NCBI GenBank assembly: GCA_031264545.1
Contig: JAISDV010000117.1
Coordinates: 1-8,258, forward strand
From: Oscillospiraceae bacterium
GTDB taxonomy: Bacteria; Bacillota; Clostridia; Oscillospirales; Oscillospiraceae
Length of the DNA stretch: 8,258 nt
Reading direction: 5' to 3'
Program-made: the position numbers and the translations under genes
The notes under the pieces: generated by a model
The model's input: the letters and a program-made list of their open reading frames with translations, nothing else
What the model was told of the DNA's origin: nothing
Database searches by the model: none
Shown here: positions 1 through 4,902 of the stretch, piece after piece
Layout: each line of letters begins with the position of its first letter
Numbering within the stretch: the first letter of the stretch is position 1

Positions 1-401
1 CCCGTCCAGAGCGGATAATCCGGTGCGGGGATGAGAATTTCGTCTCCGCAGTCGAGCAGGCCCTGCATACACATCATGATCAGCTCGGAAACGCCGTTGC
101 CCGTGTAAATATCATCCACGCCCACGCCTTCTATGCCCTTCGATTTGTCGTAGGCGGCGATGGCCTCACGCGCGGGGAGGATACCCTTCGAGTCGGAGTA
201 GCCCTCTGAGAGGGCAAGCGTTCTGCCGATGGCACCGACCACGCGGCCGGGGGCCTCGAAGCCGAAAGCGCCGGGATTTCCGATGTTGAGCTTGAGTATT
301 TTCGCGCCGGCCGCCTCCATGGCGTTGGCCGCGTCAAGGACGGGGCCGCGCACGTCGTAGGCGACATTGCTGAGCTTTTTCGATTTCTGGATTTCCTTCA
401 T
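1..401 (-). CDS. alaA: Alanine aminotransferase AlaA-type (5' part, truncated by window edge)
   Basis: N-terminal 133 residues of a fold-type I PLP-dependent aminotransferase; the rest lies beyond the left edge (the family is about 400 residues). The family transfers the amino group of glutamate to pyruvate to make alanine in the cytosol. The translated start closely follows E. coli AlaA as I remember it: SNVAYDVRGPVL at residues 11-22, LNIGNP at 38-43 followed by FGFEAP, GYSDSKG at 67-73, DIYTGNGVSELI at 97-108 (start of the cofactor-binding large domain) and PAPDYPLW at 125-132. The PLP lysine is outside the window. The ATG at 401 is chosen because AAAGGA lies 12 nt upstream; an in-frame ATG at 413 directly abuts AAAGGA and is too close. 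It is preceded by a T-box leader with a likely Ala specifier, which fits an alanine biosynthetic role. A different amino acid specificity within this aminotransferase family cannot be excluded from a fragment. Confidence 0.87.
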   Translation of the reverse strand, partial: MKEIQKSKKLSNVAYDVRGPVLDAANAMEAAGAKILKLNIGNPGAFGFEAPGRVVGAIGRTLALSEGYSDSKGILPAREAIAAYDKSKGIEGVGVDDIYTGNGVSELIMMCMQGLLDCGDEILIPAPDYPLWT

Positions 402-425
402 AAAAAAGATCATTCCTTTCGCTGC
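399..425 (-). repeat. Start-proximal cassette copy 1 (alaA)
   Basis: 27-nt segment reading GCAGCGAAAGGAA, then TGATCTTTTTT, then the alaA ATG. It matches the segment before the HIT gene at 26 of 27 positions and shares its first 13 nt, and the same distance to ATG, with the argG copy. It contains the ribosome binding site AAAGGA. AAAGGA followed by TGATC also resembles the complement of the usual 16S rRNA 3' tail (AAAGGAGGTGATC) with a one-for-two-base substitution, so part of the similarity may reflect rRNA pairing. Confidence 0.7.
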
Positions 426-456
426 TGGTGAATATTCAGGCTGTGCGTAAGCCAAA

Positions 457-489
457 CAAAAAACCCTAAGCATCGTCTGATGCTTAGGG
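457..489 (-). terminator. Intrinsic terminator of the T-box leader
   Basis: On the minus strand CCCTAAGCATC (489-479) pairs perfectly with GATGCTTAGGG (474-464) around the loop AGAC, giving an 11-bp stem followed immediately by TTTTTTG. It lies just after the T-box antiterminator sequence and 56 nt before the alaA start, the normal place for the regulated terminator of a T-box leader. Confidence 0.92.
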
Positions 490-737
490 CGAACGACTGT
501 CCGTGTTACCACCTAAATTCGGGAAAGCTCCCGCGCTCGACCGGTACTTGGACGCGCCGCATACCGCGCTCCCTGTAACGGCGGAGACCCCGACGAAGCG
601 TACTTGCAGGCAACTGCTTTCCGTTCACAGCTCAAAGGCGGCTTCGGCGCTCCGCTCATGAAGCCTTGCAGCAAACGGCTTCTCTCTGCGTTTCACTCGG
701 CGCGTACTAGTCCTTTTCACAGCTTTTATCCTATTGG
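457..737 (-). promoter_or_regulatory. T-box riboswitch, probable alanine (GCC) specifier, upstream of alaA
   Basis: A T-box leader senses the charging of its cognate tRNA: uncharged tRNA pairs through the anticodon with the specifier and through its NCCA end with the antiterminator, allowing transcription into the gene. Reading on the minus strand, Stem I carries AAAAGGA (717-711) then AGTA (708-705), the typical 5' side of the specifier loop. The AGAGAGAAGCC segment (about 690-680) has a GCTG-containing distal loop closed by GGCTT. The 3' side is CGAA, GCC (642-640), G, CCTTTGAG; CCTTT can pair with AAAGG of the 5' side, placing GCC, an alanine codon followed by a purine, in the specifier position. 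The T-box sequence AGGTGGTAACACGG is at 514-501 and the terminator follows at 489-457. The T-box identity is secure. The specifier assignment is my alignment by eye and is less certain. Confidence 0.9.
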
Positions 738-742
738 TGCTC

Positions 743-771
743 ATTATAAACAACGTTTCCGCGCTTGTCAA
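743..771 (-). promoter_or_regulatory. Consensus sigma-70/SigA promoter of the T-box-alaA transcript
   Basis: On the minus strand TTGACA (771-766) and TATAAT (748-743) are separated by exactly 17 bp, a perfect match to the housekeeping consensus in both hexamers. Transcription would begin near 736, at the 5' end of Stem I of the T-box. The promoter sits 46 bp after the ybaK-like stop codon, so alaA has its own strong transcript. That fits regulation by termination rather than at initiation. Confidence 0.87.
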
Positions 772-816
772 CAGCCATTTTCAGCGAGAACCTGTATGCA
801 CGGCGCGGAAAGCCGT

Positions 817-1293
817 CTATACGGGCTCCGGCAGCTTGCAGACGTCGACCCATTCGAGGGCTCCGGAATACCGGTAGAGCTCCTCCGGCGTCATTTCGAC
901 CGCGCTGCGCGCGCTGCCCGCGGCGGGAAAGACCGTGCGGAAGCGCCGGACGGAGCTGTCGATATAGACGGCGACGCCGGCGTTGATTCCGAAAGGGCAG
1001 ACCCCGCCGACGGCGTGGCCGACCAGTGAGACGGCCTCGTCCGCGGTCAGCATTTTGGCCTTGAAGCCGAATTGATCCCTGAACCTGTGATTATCGACCC
1101 GCGCGTCGCCTGCCGCGACGACAAGAAGGCAGCCCGCGCCGCTTTTGAAGGACAGCGTTTTTGCGATGCGCTCCGGCACAACGCCCAGGGCCTGTGCGGC
1201 CAGCTCGACCGTCGCGCTTGAAACGTCGAATTCCCTCACCCGGTCTTCCACCCCGCAGGATCGCAGATGCGCGCGGGCCTTCTCAATGGACAT
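817..1293 (-). CDS. YbaK/EbsC-family aminoacyl-tRNA deacylase
   Basis: A 158-residue single-domain protein of the YbaK/ProX editing family. Members act in trans in the cytosol to hydrolyse wrongly charged aminoacyl-tRNAs such as Cys-tRNA(Pro) or Ala-tRNA(Pro); some members have other or unknown substrates. Visible family marks are the lysine in RIAKTLSF (K45, at the position of the conserved functional Lys of YbaK), the FxVSSATVELAAQALG segment at the N-terminus, LLVVAAGDARVDN in the middle, and the glycine-rich VGHAVGGVCPFG loop near residues 91-102, equivalent to the GG-x-SP-x-G loop of YbaK with C in place of S. Length is normal for the family. The ATG at 1293 has an AGGAGA site about 8 nt upstream on the minus strand. 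It precedes the T-box-alaA unit on the same strand, but alaA has its own promoter. The exact tRNA substrate cannot be told, so no symbol is given. Confidence 0.88.
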   Translation of the reverse strand: MSIEKARAHLRSCGVEDRVREFDVSSATVELAAQALGVVPERIAKTLSFKSGAGCLLVVAAGDARVDNHRFRDQFGFKAKMLTADEAVSLVGHAVGGVCPFGINAGVAVYIDSSVRRFRTVFPAAGSARSAVEMTPEELYRYSGALEWVDVCKLPEPV

Positions 1294-1331
1294 AGGCTGT
1301 CTCTCCTGTCTTGTATATGCGGTATGCGCTT

Positions 1332-1360
1332 ATCTTAGCACGATGCGCCGGTAAATGCAA
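1332..1360 (-). promoter_or_regulatory. Weak promoter candidate for the deacylase gene
   Basis: On the minus strand TTGCAT (1360-1355) and TAAGAT (1337-1332) are 17 bp apart, 39 bp before the deacylase ATG. Hexamer matches are only 3/6 and 4/6, so the spacing and position are the main support. Confidence 0.3.
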
Positions 1361-1376
1361 ATATTCAAAATATTCA
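1359..1376 (+). repeat. Tandem 9-mer AAATATTCA x2
   Basis: Two exact, abutting copies of AAATATTCA. TATTCA equals one half of the ArgR/AhrC operator consensus as I recall it, and the site lies in the argG upstream region. However, the two halves are in direct, not inverted, orientation, so assignment as an ARG box is only speculative. Confidence 0.6.
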
Positions 1377-1418
1377 CTAAAATTTGGATAAATAAAGGTA
1401 AAATCTAAAAATATCCAT

Positions 1419-1434
1419 TAATATTGCAATATTA
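1419..1434. promoter_or_regulatory. 16-bp perfect palindrome, operator candidate
   Basis: TAATATTGCAATATTA is its own reverse complement. It lies 14 bp upstream of the argG -35 candidate, in the AT-rich part of the divergent region. A perfect inverted repeat in that position suggests binding of a dimeric regulator, but I do not recognise it as a known ARG box. Confidence 0.45.
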
Positions 1435-1448
1435 TTGCATTACGGCTA

Positions 1449-1477
1449 TTGCCTTTTTGGAAATAGAATGGTATAAT
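1449..1477 (+). promoter_or_regulatory. Promoter candidate for argG
   Basis: TTGCCT (1449-1454) and a perfect TATAAT (1472-1477) are spaced by 17 bp. The predicted start near 1484 gives a leader of about 220 nt before the argG ATG. The -35 hexamer matches only 4/6, and the palindrome just upstream could bind an activator or repressor. Confidence 0.55.
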
Positions 1478-1561
1478 TCCCGCATGAGGCTGGGGGACGC
1501 TTGGCCGCTTTTCGTCCGGCGGCCCGTATTTTCCCGCGGCGACGGCTCAATTTTCCGGAGG

Positions 1562-1588
1562 ATAAGCTTGAAACAAGTTCAAACTTAT
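1562..1588 (+). promoter_or_regulatory. Leader hairpin in argG 5' region covering a TTG start
   Basis: ATAAG, C, TTGAA (1562-1572) pairs with TTCAA, A, CTTAT (1578-1588) around the loop ACAAG: ten base pairs interrupted by one C-A mismatch. It begins directly after a GGAGG motif (1557-1561) and buries the TTG start codon of the small leader frame. No T-tract follows, so it is not a standard terminator. Confidence 0.4.
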
Positions 1589-1702
1589 ATTTATTTCAGT
1601 GCATTTTGCCCGCCCTGCGGGCAAGCGCAAAACACGCACGTAATGACAAGTCCTTTTCACAGTCATTTTGTGCCTGTAGAGCAGCGAAAGGAAGGGTCAT
1701 AA
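1568..1702 (+). CDS. Candidate 44-codon leader ORF upstream of argG
   Basis: An open frame starting with TTG at 1568 sits 6 nt after GGAGG (1557-1561), the best ribosome binding site in the argG leader, and ends with TAA 2 nt before the argG ATG. It would encode a 44-residue peptide with a CPPC motif and the ending QRKEGS. Its last codons (CAG CGA AAG GAA) contain the argG ribosome binding site, so translation here would disturb or couple to argG initiation. Against it: it has a TTG start, no recognised family, and length alone is not significant. The HIT gene has a similarly placed 43-codon frame ending in the same QRKE codons. Treat it as a hypothesis. Confidence 0.22.
   Translation: MKQVQTYIYFSAFCPPCGQAQNTHVMTSPFHSHFVPVEQRKEGS
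1606..1624 (+). promoter_or_regulatory. Perfect 8-bp hairpin in argG leader
   Basis: TTGCCCGC (1606-1613) pairs with GCGGGCAA (1617-1624) around a CCT loop. It is not followed by a T-run. TTTTGC just before it can alternatively pair with GCAAAA (1627-1632), so two competing structures are possible, as in an attenuator, though nothing proves a switch. Confidence 0.4.
1646..1662 (+). repeat. 17-nt repeat shared with T-box Stem I (other copy 706-722)
   Basis: AC, A, AGTCCTTTTCACAG in the argG leader matches AC, T, AGTCCTTTTCACAG at 706-722 at 16 of 17 positions, both read on the plus strand. At 706-722 this is the antisense of the Stem I 5' strand of the alaA T-box. No other T-box elements are seen on either strand here. 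Confidence 0.55.
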
Positions 1703-1707
1703 ACATG
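1681..1707 (+). repeat. Start-proximal cassette copy 2 (argG)
   Basis: GCAGCGAAAGGAA, then 11 nt (GGGTCATAAAC), then the argG ATG. The first 13 nt and the total length of 27 nt are identical to the alaA and HIT copies; the 11-nt part differs. AAAGGA is the ribosome binding site, 12 nt from the ATG. Confidence 0.65.
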
Positions 1708-2934
1708 AGCGATATTAGAAAATGCGTGCTTGCCTATTCCGGCGGCCTCGATACGTCCATCATCATCCCGTGGCTGAAGGAAAATTACGGCTGTGAGGTC
1801 ATCGCCGTTTCCGGCAATGTCGGCCAGGCCGACGAGCTCGAGGGGCTTGAGGAAAAGGCGCTGAAAACCGGCGCGAGCAAGCTCTATGTCCTCGACCTGA
1901 TCGACGACTATGCCGAGAATTACATTATCCCCGCAATGAAGGCCGGCGCGAAGTACGAGACCTATCTGCTCGGCACCTCGACCGCGCGTCCCTGCATCGC
2001 CAAGGGCCTTGTCGAGGTCGCGCTCAAGGAAGGCGCCGACGCGATCTGCCACGGCTGCACCGGCAAGGGTAATGACCAGGTGCGCTTCGAGCTGGCCGTC
2101 AAGGCGCTGGCCCCCCGGATGAAAATTATCGCGCCCTGGCGCGAATGGGACATCAAGAGCCGTGACGAAGAGATCGCATATGCCGAGGCCCACAATATCC
2201 CCTTGAAGATCAGCCGTGAGACGAATTATTCGAAGGACAAGAACATGTGGCACCTGAGCCACGAGGGGCTTGACCTCGAGGACCCCGCCAATGAGCCGGG
2301 GTACAACAGGGAAGGTTTCCTCGAAATGGGTGTTTCTCCGGAAACGGCGCCCGATAAGCCGGCCTATGTTGAGCTCGCTTTCGAAAAGGGCGTGCCTGTC
2401 GCGCTCGACGGCGAGAAGCTGAAGGTCGCCGACATTATCTGGAGGCTCAACAAGGCCGGCGGGGAAAATGGCATCGGAATTATCGACATTGTGGAAAACA
2501 GGCTTGTCGGCATGAAGTGCCGCGGCGTTTATGAGACCCCGGGCGGGACGATCCTTTATCACGCGCATCAGGTGCTTGAAACGCTCTGTCTCGACAGGCA
2601 GACCGCGCACCTCAAGGAGCAGCTTTCCGTTACCTACGCGGAGCTGGTCTATAACGGCCAGTGGTTCACGCCGCTTAAAAAGGCGCTCGACGCCTTTGTG
2701 GACGCGACGCAGGAAACAGTCACGGGTAAGGTCACGCTCAAGCTCTACAAGGGCAACATCATCAATGCGTCCGTCACCTCGCCCTATTCGCTCTATTCCG
2801 AGGCTATCGCGACCTTTGGCGAGAGCGATTACAACCAGAAGGACGCGGAAGGCTTCATCAATCTCTTCGGCCTGCCCGTCAAGGTCAGGGCGCTGATGGA
2901 GCAGGGGCTTTTGACGCAGGATTTATTTGTTTGA
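1705..2934 (+). CDS. argG: Argininosuccinate synthase
   Basis: A 409-residue cytosolic enzyme that joins citrulline and aspartate with ATP to give argininosuccinate, AMP and PPi, the penultimate step of arginine synthesis. The N-terminal ATP-pyrophosphatase domain has the P-loop AYSGGLDTS at residues 10-18. GTSTARP at 90-96 and GCTGKGNDQVRFE at 117-129 are the other family signatures for the substrate and nucleotide sites. The C-terminal synthetase domain carries LNKAGGENGIG, ENRLVGMKCRGVYETPGG and ALDAFVDATQ. Length matches the family. The ATG at 1705 is chosen because the family begins at this point and AAAGGA lies upstream; the longer frame from 1501 adds unrelated sequence. No argH follows, which is unusual since the two are often adjacent. 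The next gene, pfk, has a promoter overlapping the argG stop codon, so argG is probably transcribed from its own AT-rich regulatory region. Confidence 0.97.
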   Translation: MSDIRKCVLAYSGGLDTSIIIPWLKENYGCEVIAVSGNVGQADELEGLEEKALKTGASKLYVLDLIDDYAENYIIPAMKAGAKYETYLLGTSTARPCIAKGLVEVALKEGADAICHGCTGKGNDQVRFELAVKALAPRMKIIAPWREWDIKSRDEEIAYAEAHNIPLKISRETNYSKDKNMWHLSHEGLDLEDPANEPGYNREGFLEMGVSPETAPDKPAYVELAFEKGVPVALDGEKLKVADIIWRLNKAGGENGIGIIDIVENRLVGMKCRGVYETPGGTILYHAHQVLETLCLDRQTAHLKEQLSVTYAELVYNGQWFTPLKKALDAFVDATQETVTGKVTLKLYKGNIINASVTSPYSLYSEAIATFGESDYNQKDAEGFINLFGLPVKVRALMEQGLLTQDLFV

Positions 2935-2959
2935 CATCCGCGTTTCGGCATTGTATGAT
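2931..2959 (+). promoter_or_regulatory. Strong promoter for the phosphofructokinase gene
   Basis: A perfect TTGACA (2931-2936) overlaps the argG TGA stop (2932-2934) and is followed after 17 bp by TATGAT (2954-2959, 5/6). The start near 2966 gives a leader of about 34 nt to the pfk ATG, with GGGGAG at 2987-2992. No terminator is seen between argG and pfk, so read-through from argG would add to this promoter. Confidence 0.75.
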
Positions 2960-2999
2960 ACATGTGTAATGATGGGACATACGGTCGGGGAGTAGTGGA

Positions 3000-4085
3000 A
3001 TGAAACGCAGCACGAAAATCGGCATTGTGACGAGCGGCGGCGACTGTCAGGGACTGAACGCCGCGATCCGCGGGGTAGGTAAGGCGCTCTTCCAGCACCT
3101 GGACAACGCGGAGATCTTCGGCATGTACGATGGCTATCGCGGGCTGATCGAGGGCGATTACAAATACATGGAGGAGCGGGATTTTTCCGGTATCCTGACG
3201 CAGGGCGGAACGATACTCGGCACCTCCCGCCAGAACTACATTGCCGGAAAGGCCATTCTGGACGAGGGCGGCAATGACGCCATGCCCGCCATGATGGACA
3301 CCTATAATCGTCTCAATCTCGACTGCCTGGTCGTCATGGGGGGAAACGGCACACAGAAGAGCGCGAAGCTCCTCGTGGATGCGGGGATGAACGTGATCAC
3401 CCTGCCGAAAACCATCGATAACGACATCTTCGGGACGGATACGACCTTCGGTTTTCAGAGCGCTGTGGACATTGCCACGAATGTCATCGACTACATCCAT
3501 TCCACGGCGAGCTCTCACAGGCGCATCTTCGTGGTCGAGCTGATGGGGCGGGACGCGGGCTGGCTCACGCTCGATGCTGGCGTTGCCAGCGGAGCGGATG
3601 TGGTGCTCATTCCCGAAATACCCTATGATATTGAGAAGGTAGCGCAGGCGATCGACCATCGCCGCAAGCAGGGACGCTATTATACCATCGTCGCCGTGGC
3701 CGAGGGCGCGGTATCAATCCACGACGCGGTCCTCACTGAGGAGGCGCGAAGGCGCGCGAAGGCGCTCATGAAGCACTCGACCATCTCCTACCGTATTGCA
3801 AGCGAGCTGGAAAGCCTCAGCGGTCAGGAAGCGCGCGTCACCGTGCCCGGGCACTACCAGCGGGGCGGGCCTCCCTGCCCTTATGACCGCGTGCTGGCGA
3901 CGCAGTTCGGCACCGCCGCGGCGCGGCTCATCATCGAAAAACAGTACGGCTACATGATCGGCGTTCAGGGCGGCAGGATCGTTCCGGTCCCGCTTGAGGA
4001 CGCGGCAAGCCGGACAAAGTTCCTGCCCAAGGATCACCCGCTGATCGAAACGGCGCGGGATATCGGTATTTTCCTCGGCGACTGA
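3000..4085 (+). CDS. pfkA: 6-phosphofructokinase (G/K-type, mixed-substrate group III-like)
   Basis: A 361-residue cytosolic glycolytic kinase converting fructose 6-phosphate to fructose 1,6-bisphosphate. The N-terminal phosphoryl-donor site TSGGDCQGLNAAIRGV covers residues 11-26. QGGTILGTSR is at 68-77, GGNGT at 114-118, PKTIDND at 136-142 with the catalytic Asp D140, VELMGRDAGWL in the sugar phosphate site, and LIPEIPYD and GHYQRGGPPCPYDRVLATQFG in the C-terminal half. By family knowledge, Gly at the E. coli 104 position (here G117) favours ATP, whereas Lys at the 124 position (here K137) is typical of PPi enzymes. The G plus K pair is typical of the actinobacterial/clostridial group III enzymes, usually ATP-using. 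N116 replaces the Asp that contacts Mg in E. coli PfkA. The start has GGGGAG 7 nt upstream. The donor is inferred, not proven, and the gene may be a second pfk copy in the genome. Confidence 0.93.
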   Translation: MKRSTKIGIVTSGGDCQGLNAAIRGVGKALFQHLDNAEIFGMYDGYRGLIEGDYKYMEERDFSGILTQGGTILGTSRQNYIAGKAILDEGGNDAMPAMMDTYNRLNLDCLVVMGGNGTQKSAKLLVDAGMNVITLPKTIDNDIFGTDTTFGFQSAVDIATNVIDYIHSTASSHRRIFVVELMGRDAGWLTLDAGVASGADVVLIPEIPYDIEKVAQAIDHRRKQGRYYTIVAVAEGAVSIHDAVLTEEARRRAKALMKHSTISYRIASELESLSGQEARVTVPGHYQRGGPPCPYDRVLATQFGTAAARLIIEKQYGYMIGVQGGRIVPVPLEDAASRTKFLPKDHPLIETARDIGIFLGD

Positions 4086-4118
4086 TGGGGCACCGGATGC
4101 AATCAGGCTTTGAATTTC

Positions 4119-4151
4119 GGCGGTCCGCTCCGGCGGTCCGCCCTTCGTTTT
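4119..4151 (+). terminator. Possible terminator after pfk
   Basis: GGCGG (4119-4123) can pair with CCGCC (4138-4142) with an inner CCG-CTC-CGG hairpin, followed by CTTCGTTTT. The GC-rich stem is good but contains unpaired bases, and the T-run is short and delayed. The segment is also a direct repeat of CGGCGGTCCG (4118-4127 and 4131-4140). Confidence 0.35.
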
Positions 4152-4158
4152 GATAGGC

Positions 4159-4187
4159 TTGAATCCGCCTCGCCGCCGTGGTATACT
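4159..4187 (+). promoter_or_regulatory. Promoter of the HD-protein/alaS unit
   Basis: TTGAAT (4159-4164, 4/6) and TATACT (4182-4187, 5/6) are 17 bp apart. The predicted start near 4194 gives a leader of about 33 nt to the HD-protein ATG. As no good promoter is seen in the 91 bp before alaS, this may drive both genes. Confidence 0.6.
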
Positions 4188-4226
4188 GGTAAAATAGATA
4201 GAACACGGCGCTATGGAGGGATTGCG

Positions 4227-4811
4227 ATGGCGGACTTGGATATCAGGCAGGCGTGGGCGCTCCTGAAGGAATATAACCGGGAGGCTTTCCATCTGCGGCA
4301 CGCGCAGACCGTTGCCCTGTGTATGCGGTATTTCGCGGAGACGGAGGGCTTTGCCGGCGAGGCCGATTTTTGGGAGATCGCCGGGCTTTTGCATGATCTG
4401 GACTTCGAGCTGTATCCTGAGCAGCACTGCGTCAAGTGCCAGGAGATCATGCGGGAGAGGGCGCTTGACGAAAAGCTGATTCGCGCGGTGGCAAGCCATG
4501 GCTATGGTATCTGTACGGATATTGTTCCCGAGCACCCCATGGAGAAGCTTCTTTTCGCTTCGGACGAGCTGACCGGCCTGATCGGCGCGGCCGCGCTGAT
4601 GCGTCCCTCCAGAAGCGTTCAGGATATGGCGCTGAGCTCGCTGAAGAAGAAATATAAGGACAAGCGGTTTGCCGCGGGCTGCAGCCGCGCGGTCATCGAG
4701 CGGGGGGCGCGGCTTCTCGGCTGGGAGCTGGAAACGCTGCTTTCAAAAACGCTCGAGGCCCTGCGCGCGGTCGAGGACAAAATCAATGACGAGAATTACT
4801 ATGAACGCTGA
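4227..4811 (+). CDS. HD-domain metal-dependent phosphohydrolase-like protein
   Basis: A 194-residue soluble protein with an HD domain occupying most of its length. The expected metal ligands are in order: H25 (in HLRHAQTVA), H56-D57 (in LLHDLD), H67, H91 (in ASHGYG) and D113 (in ASDELTG). The HD superfamily includes nucleotide and phosphoester hydrolases; the substrate of this small stand-alone group is not known to me, so no function beyond hydrolase is claimed. The C-terminus is helical and charged (KKKYKDKRF, then an RAVIERGARLLGWELETLL segment). The ATG at 4227 is selected because GGAGGG is 6 nt upstream; the frame is open back to 4110, but that extension crosses the promoter and terminator candidates. 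It lies 91 bp before alaS on the same strand and is probably cotranscribed with it. Confidence 0.85.
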   Translation: MADLDIRQAWALLKEYNREAFHLRHAQTVALCMRYFAETEGFAGEADFWEIAGLLHDLDFELYPEQHCVKCQEIMRERALDEKLIRAVASHGYGICTDIVPEHPMEKLLFASDELTGLIGAAALMRPSRSVQDMALSSLKKKYKDKRFAAGCSRAVIERGARLLGWELETLLSKTLEALRAVEDKINDENYYER

Positions 4812-4902
4812 CGGTGCGGGAAGAAAGCCCGTAAATTCGCGGTAAATTCAGCGCCGGCAGGCGGTTGGCAAGCTTCGGCAAATTTGGAGGAGCGCAGGAA
4901 AC

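Larger units (their letters stand above)
1294..1704. other. Divergent intergenic regulatory region between the deacylase gene and argG
   Basis: There is no convincing classical gene in these 411 bp. About 1350-1480 is strongly AT-rich, unlike the GC-rich flanks. It holds a tandem AAATATTCA pair (1359-1376), an inverted pair TGGATA/TATCCA (1385-1390, 1412-1417), a 16-bp palindrome (1419-1434) and promoter candidates in both directions. From about 1484 on it would be the argG leader, roughly 220 nt long, with two hairpins and a small candidate leader frame (1568-1702). The long in-frame extension upstream of argG (back to 1501) is not credited as coding, because it adds about 68 residues without family similarity. 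Confidence 0.7.

Noticed and set aside
401..413. alaA start at ATG 413 (and HIT start at ATG 7706)
   Set aside because: These in-frame ATGs directly touch the AAAGGA ribosome binding site, leaving no spacing; the ATG 12 nt further on matches the family N-termini in both cases.
604..1029. 141-codon plus-strand open frame
   Set aside because: It runs antisense through the T-box leader, its promoter and the deacylase gene; the minus-strand features explain the sequence and the peptide has no family features.
1355..1385. Canonical ARG box
   Set aside because: TATTCA half-sites are present but in direct orientation with no TGAAT partner at the proper distance; left only as a speculative note.
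1501..1704. N-terminal extension of argG
   Set aside because: The frame is open upstream, but the added 68 residues cross the leader and hairpins, while family similarity starts at the ATG at 1705 with a ribosome binding site before it.
1640..1720. A second, minus-strand T-box suggested by the Stem I-like 17-mer
   Set aside because: No AGTA/GAA specifier loop, T-box sequence or terminator follows on the minus strand; only the short repeat remains.
1663..2610. 315-codon minus-strand open frame opposite argG
   Set aside because: It is a shadow frame from GC-rich codon bias; argG on the plus strand is unmistakable.
2829..3659. 276-codon minus-strand open frame opposite pfk
   Set aside because: It is a mirror frame of a clear phosphofructokinase with no ribosome binding site or family motif.
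4118..4140. CGGCGGTCCG direct repeat as a CRISPR or mobile-element trace
   Set aside because: There are only two copies with a 3-nt spacer, and it is better explained as part of a GC-rich hairpin after pfk.
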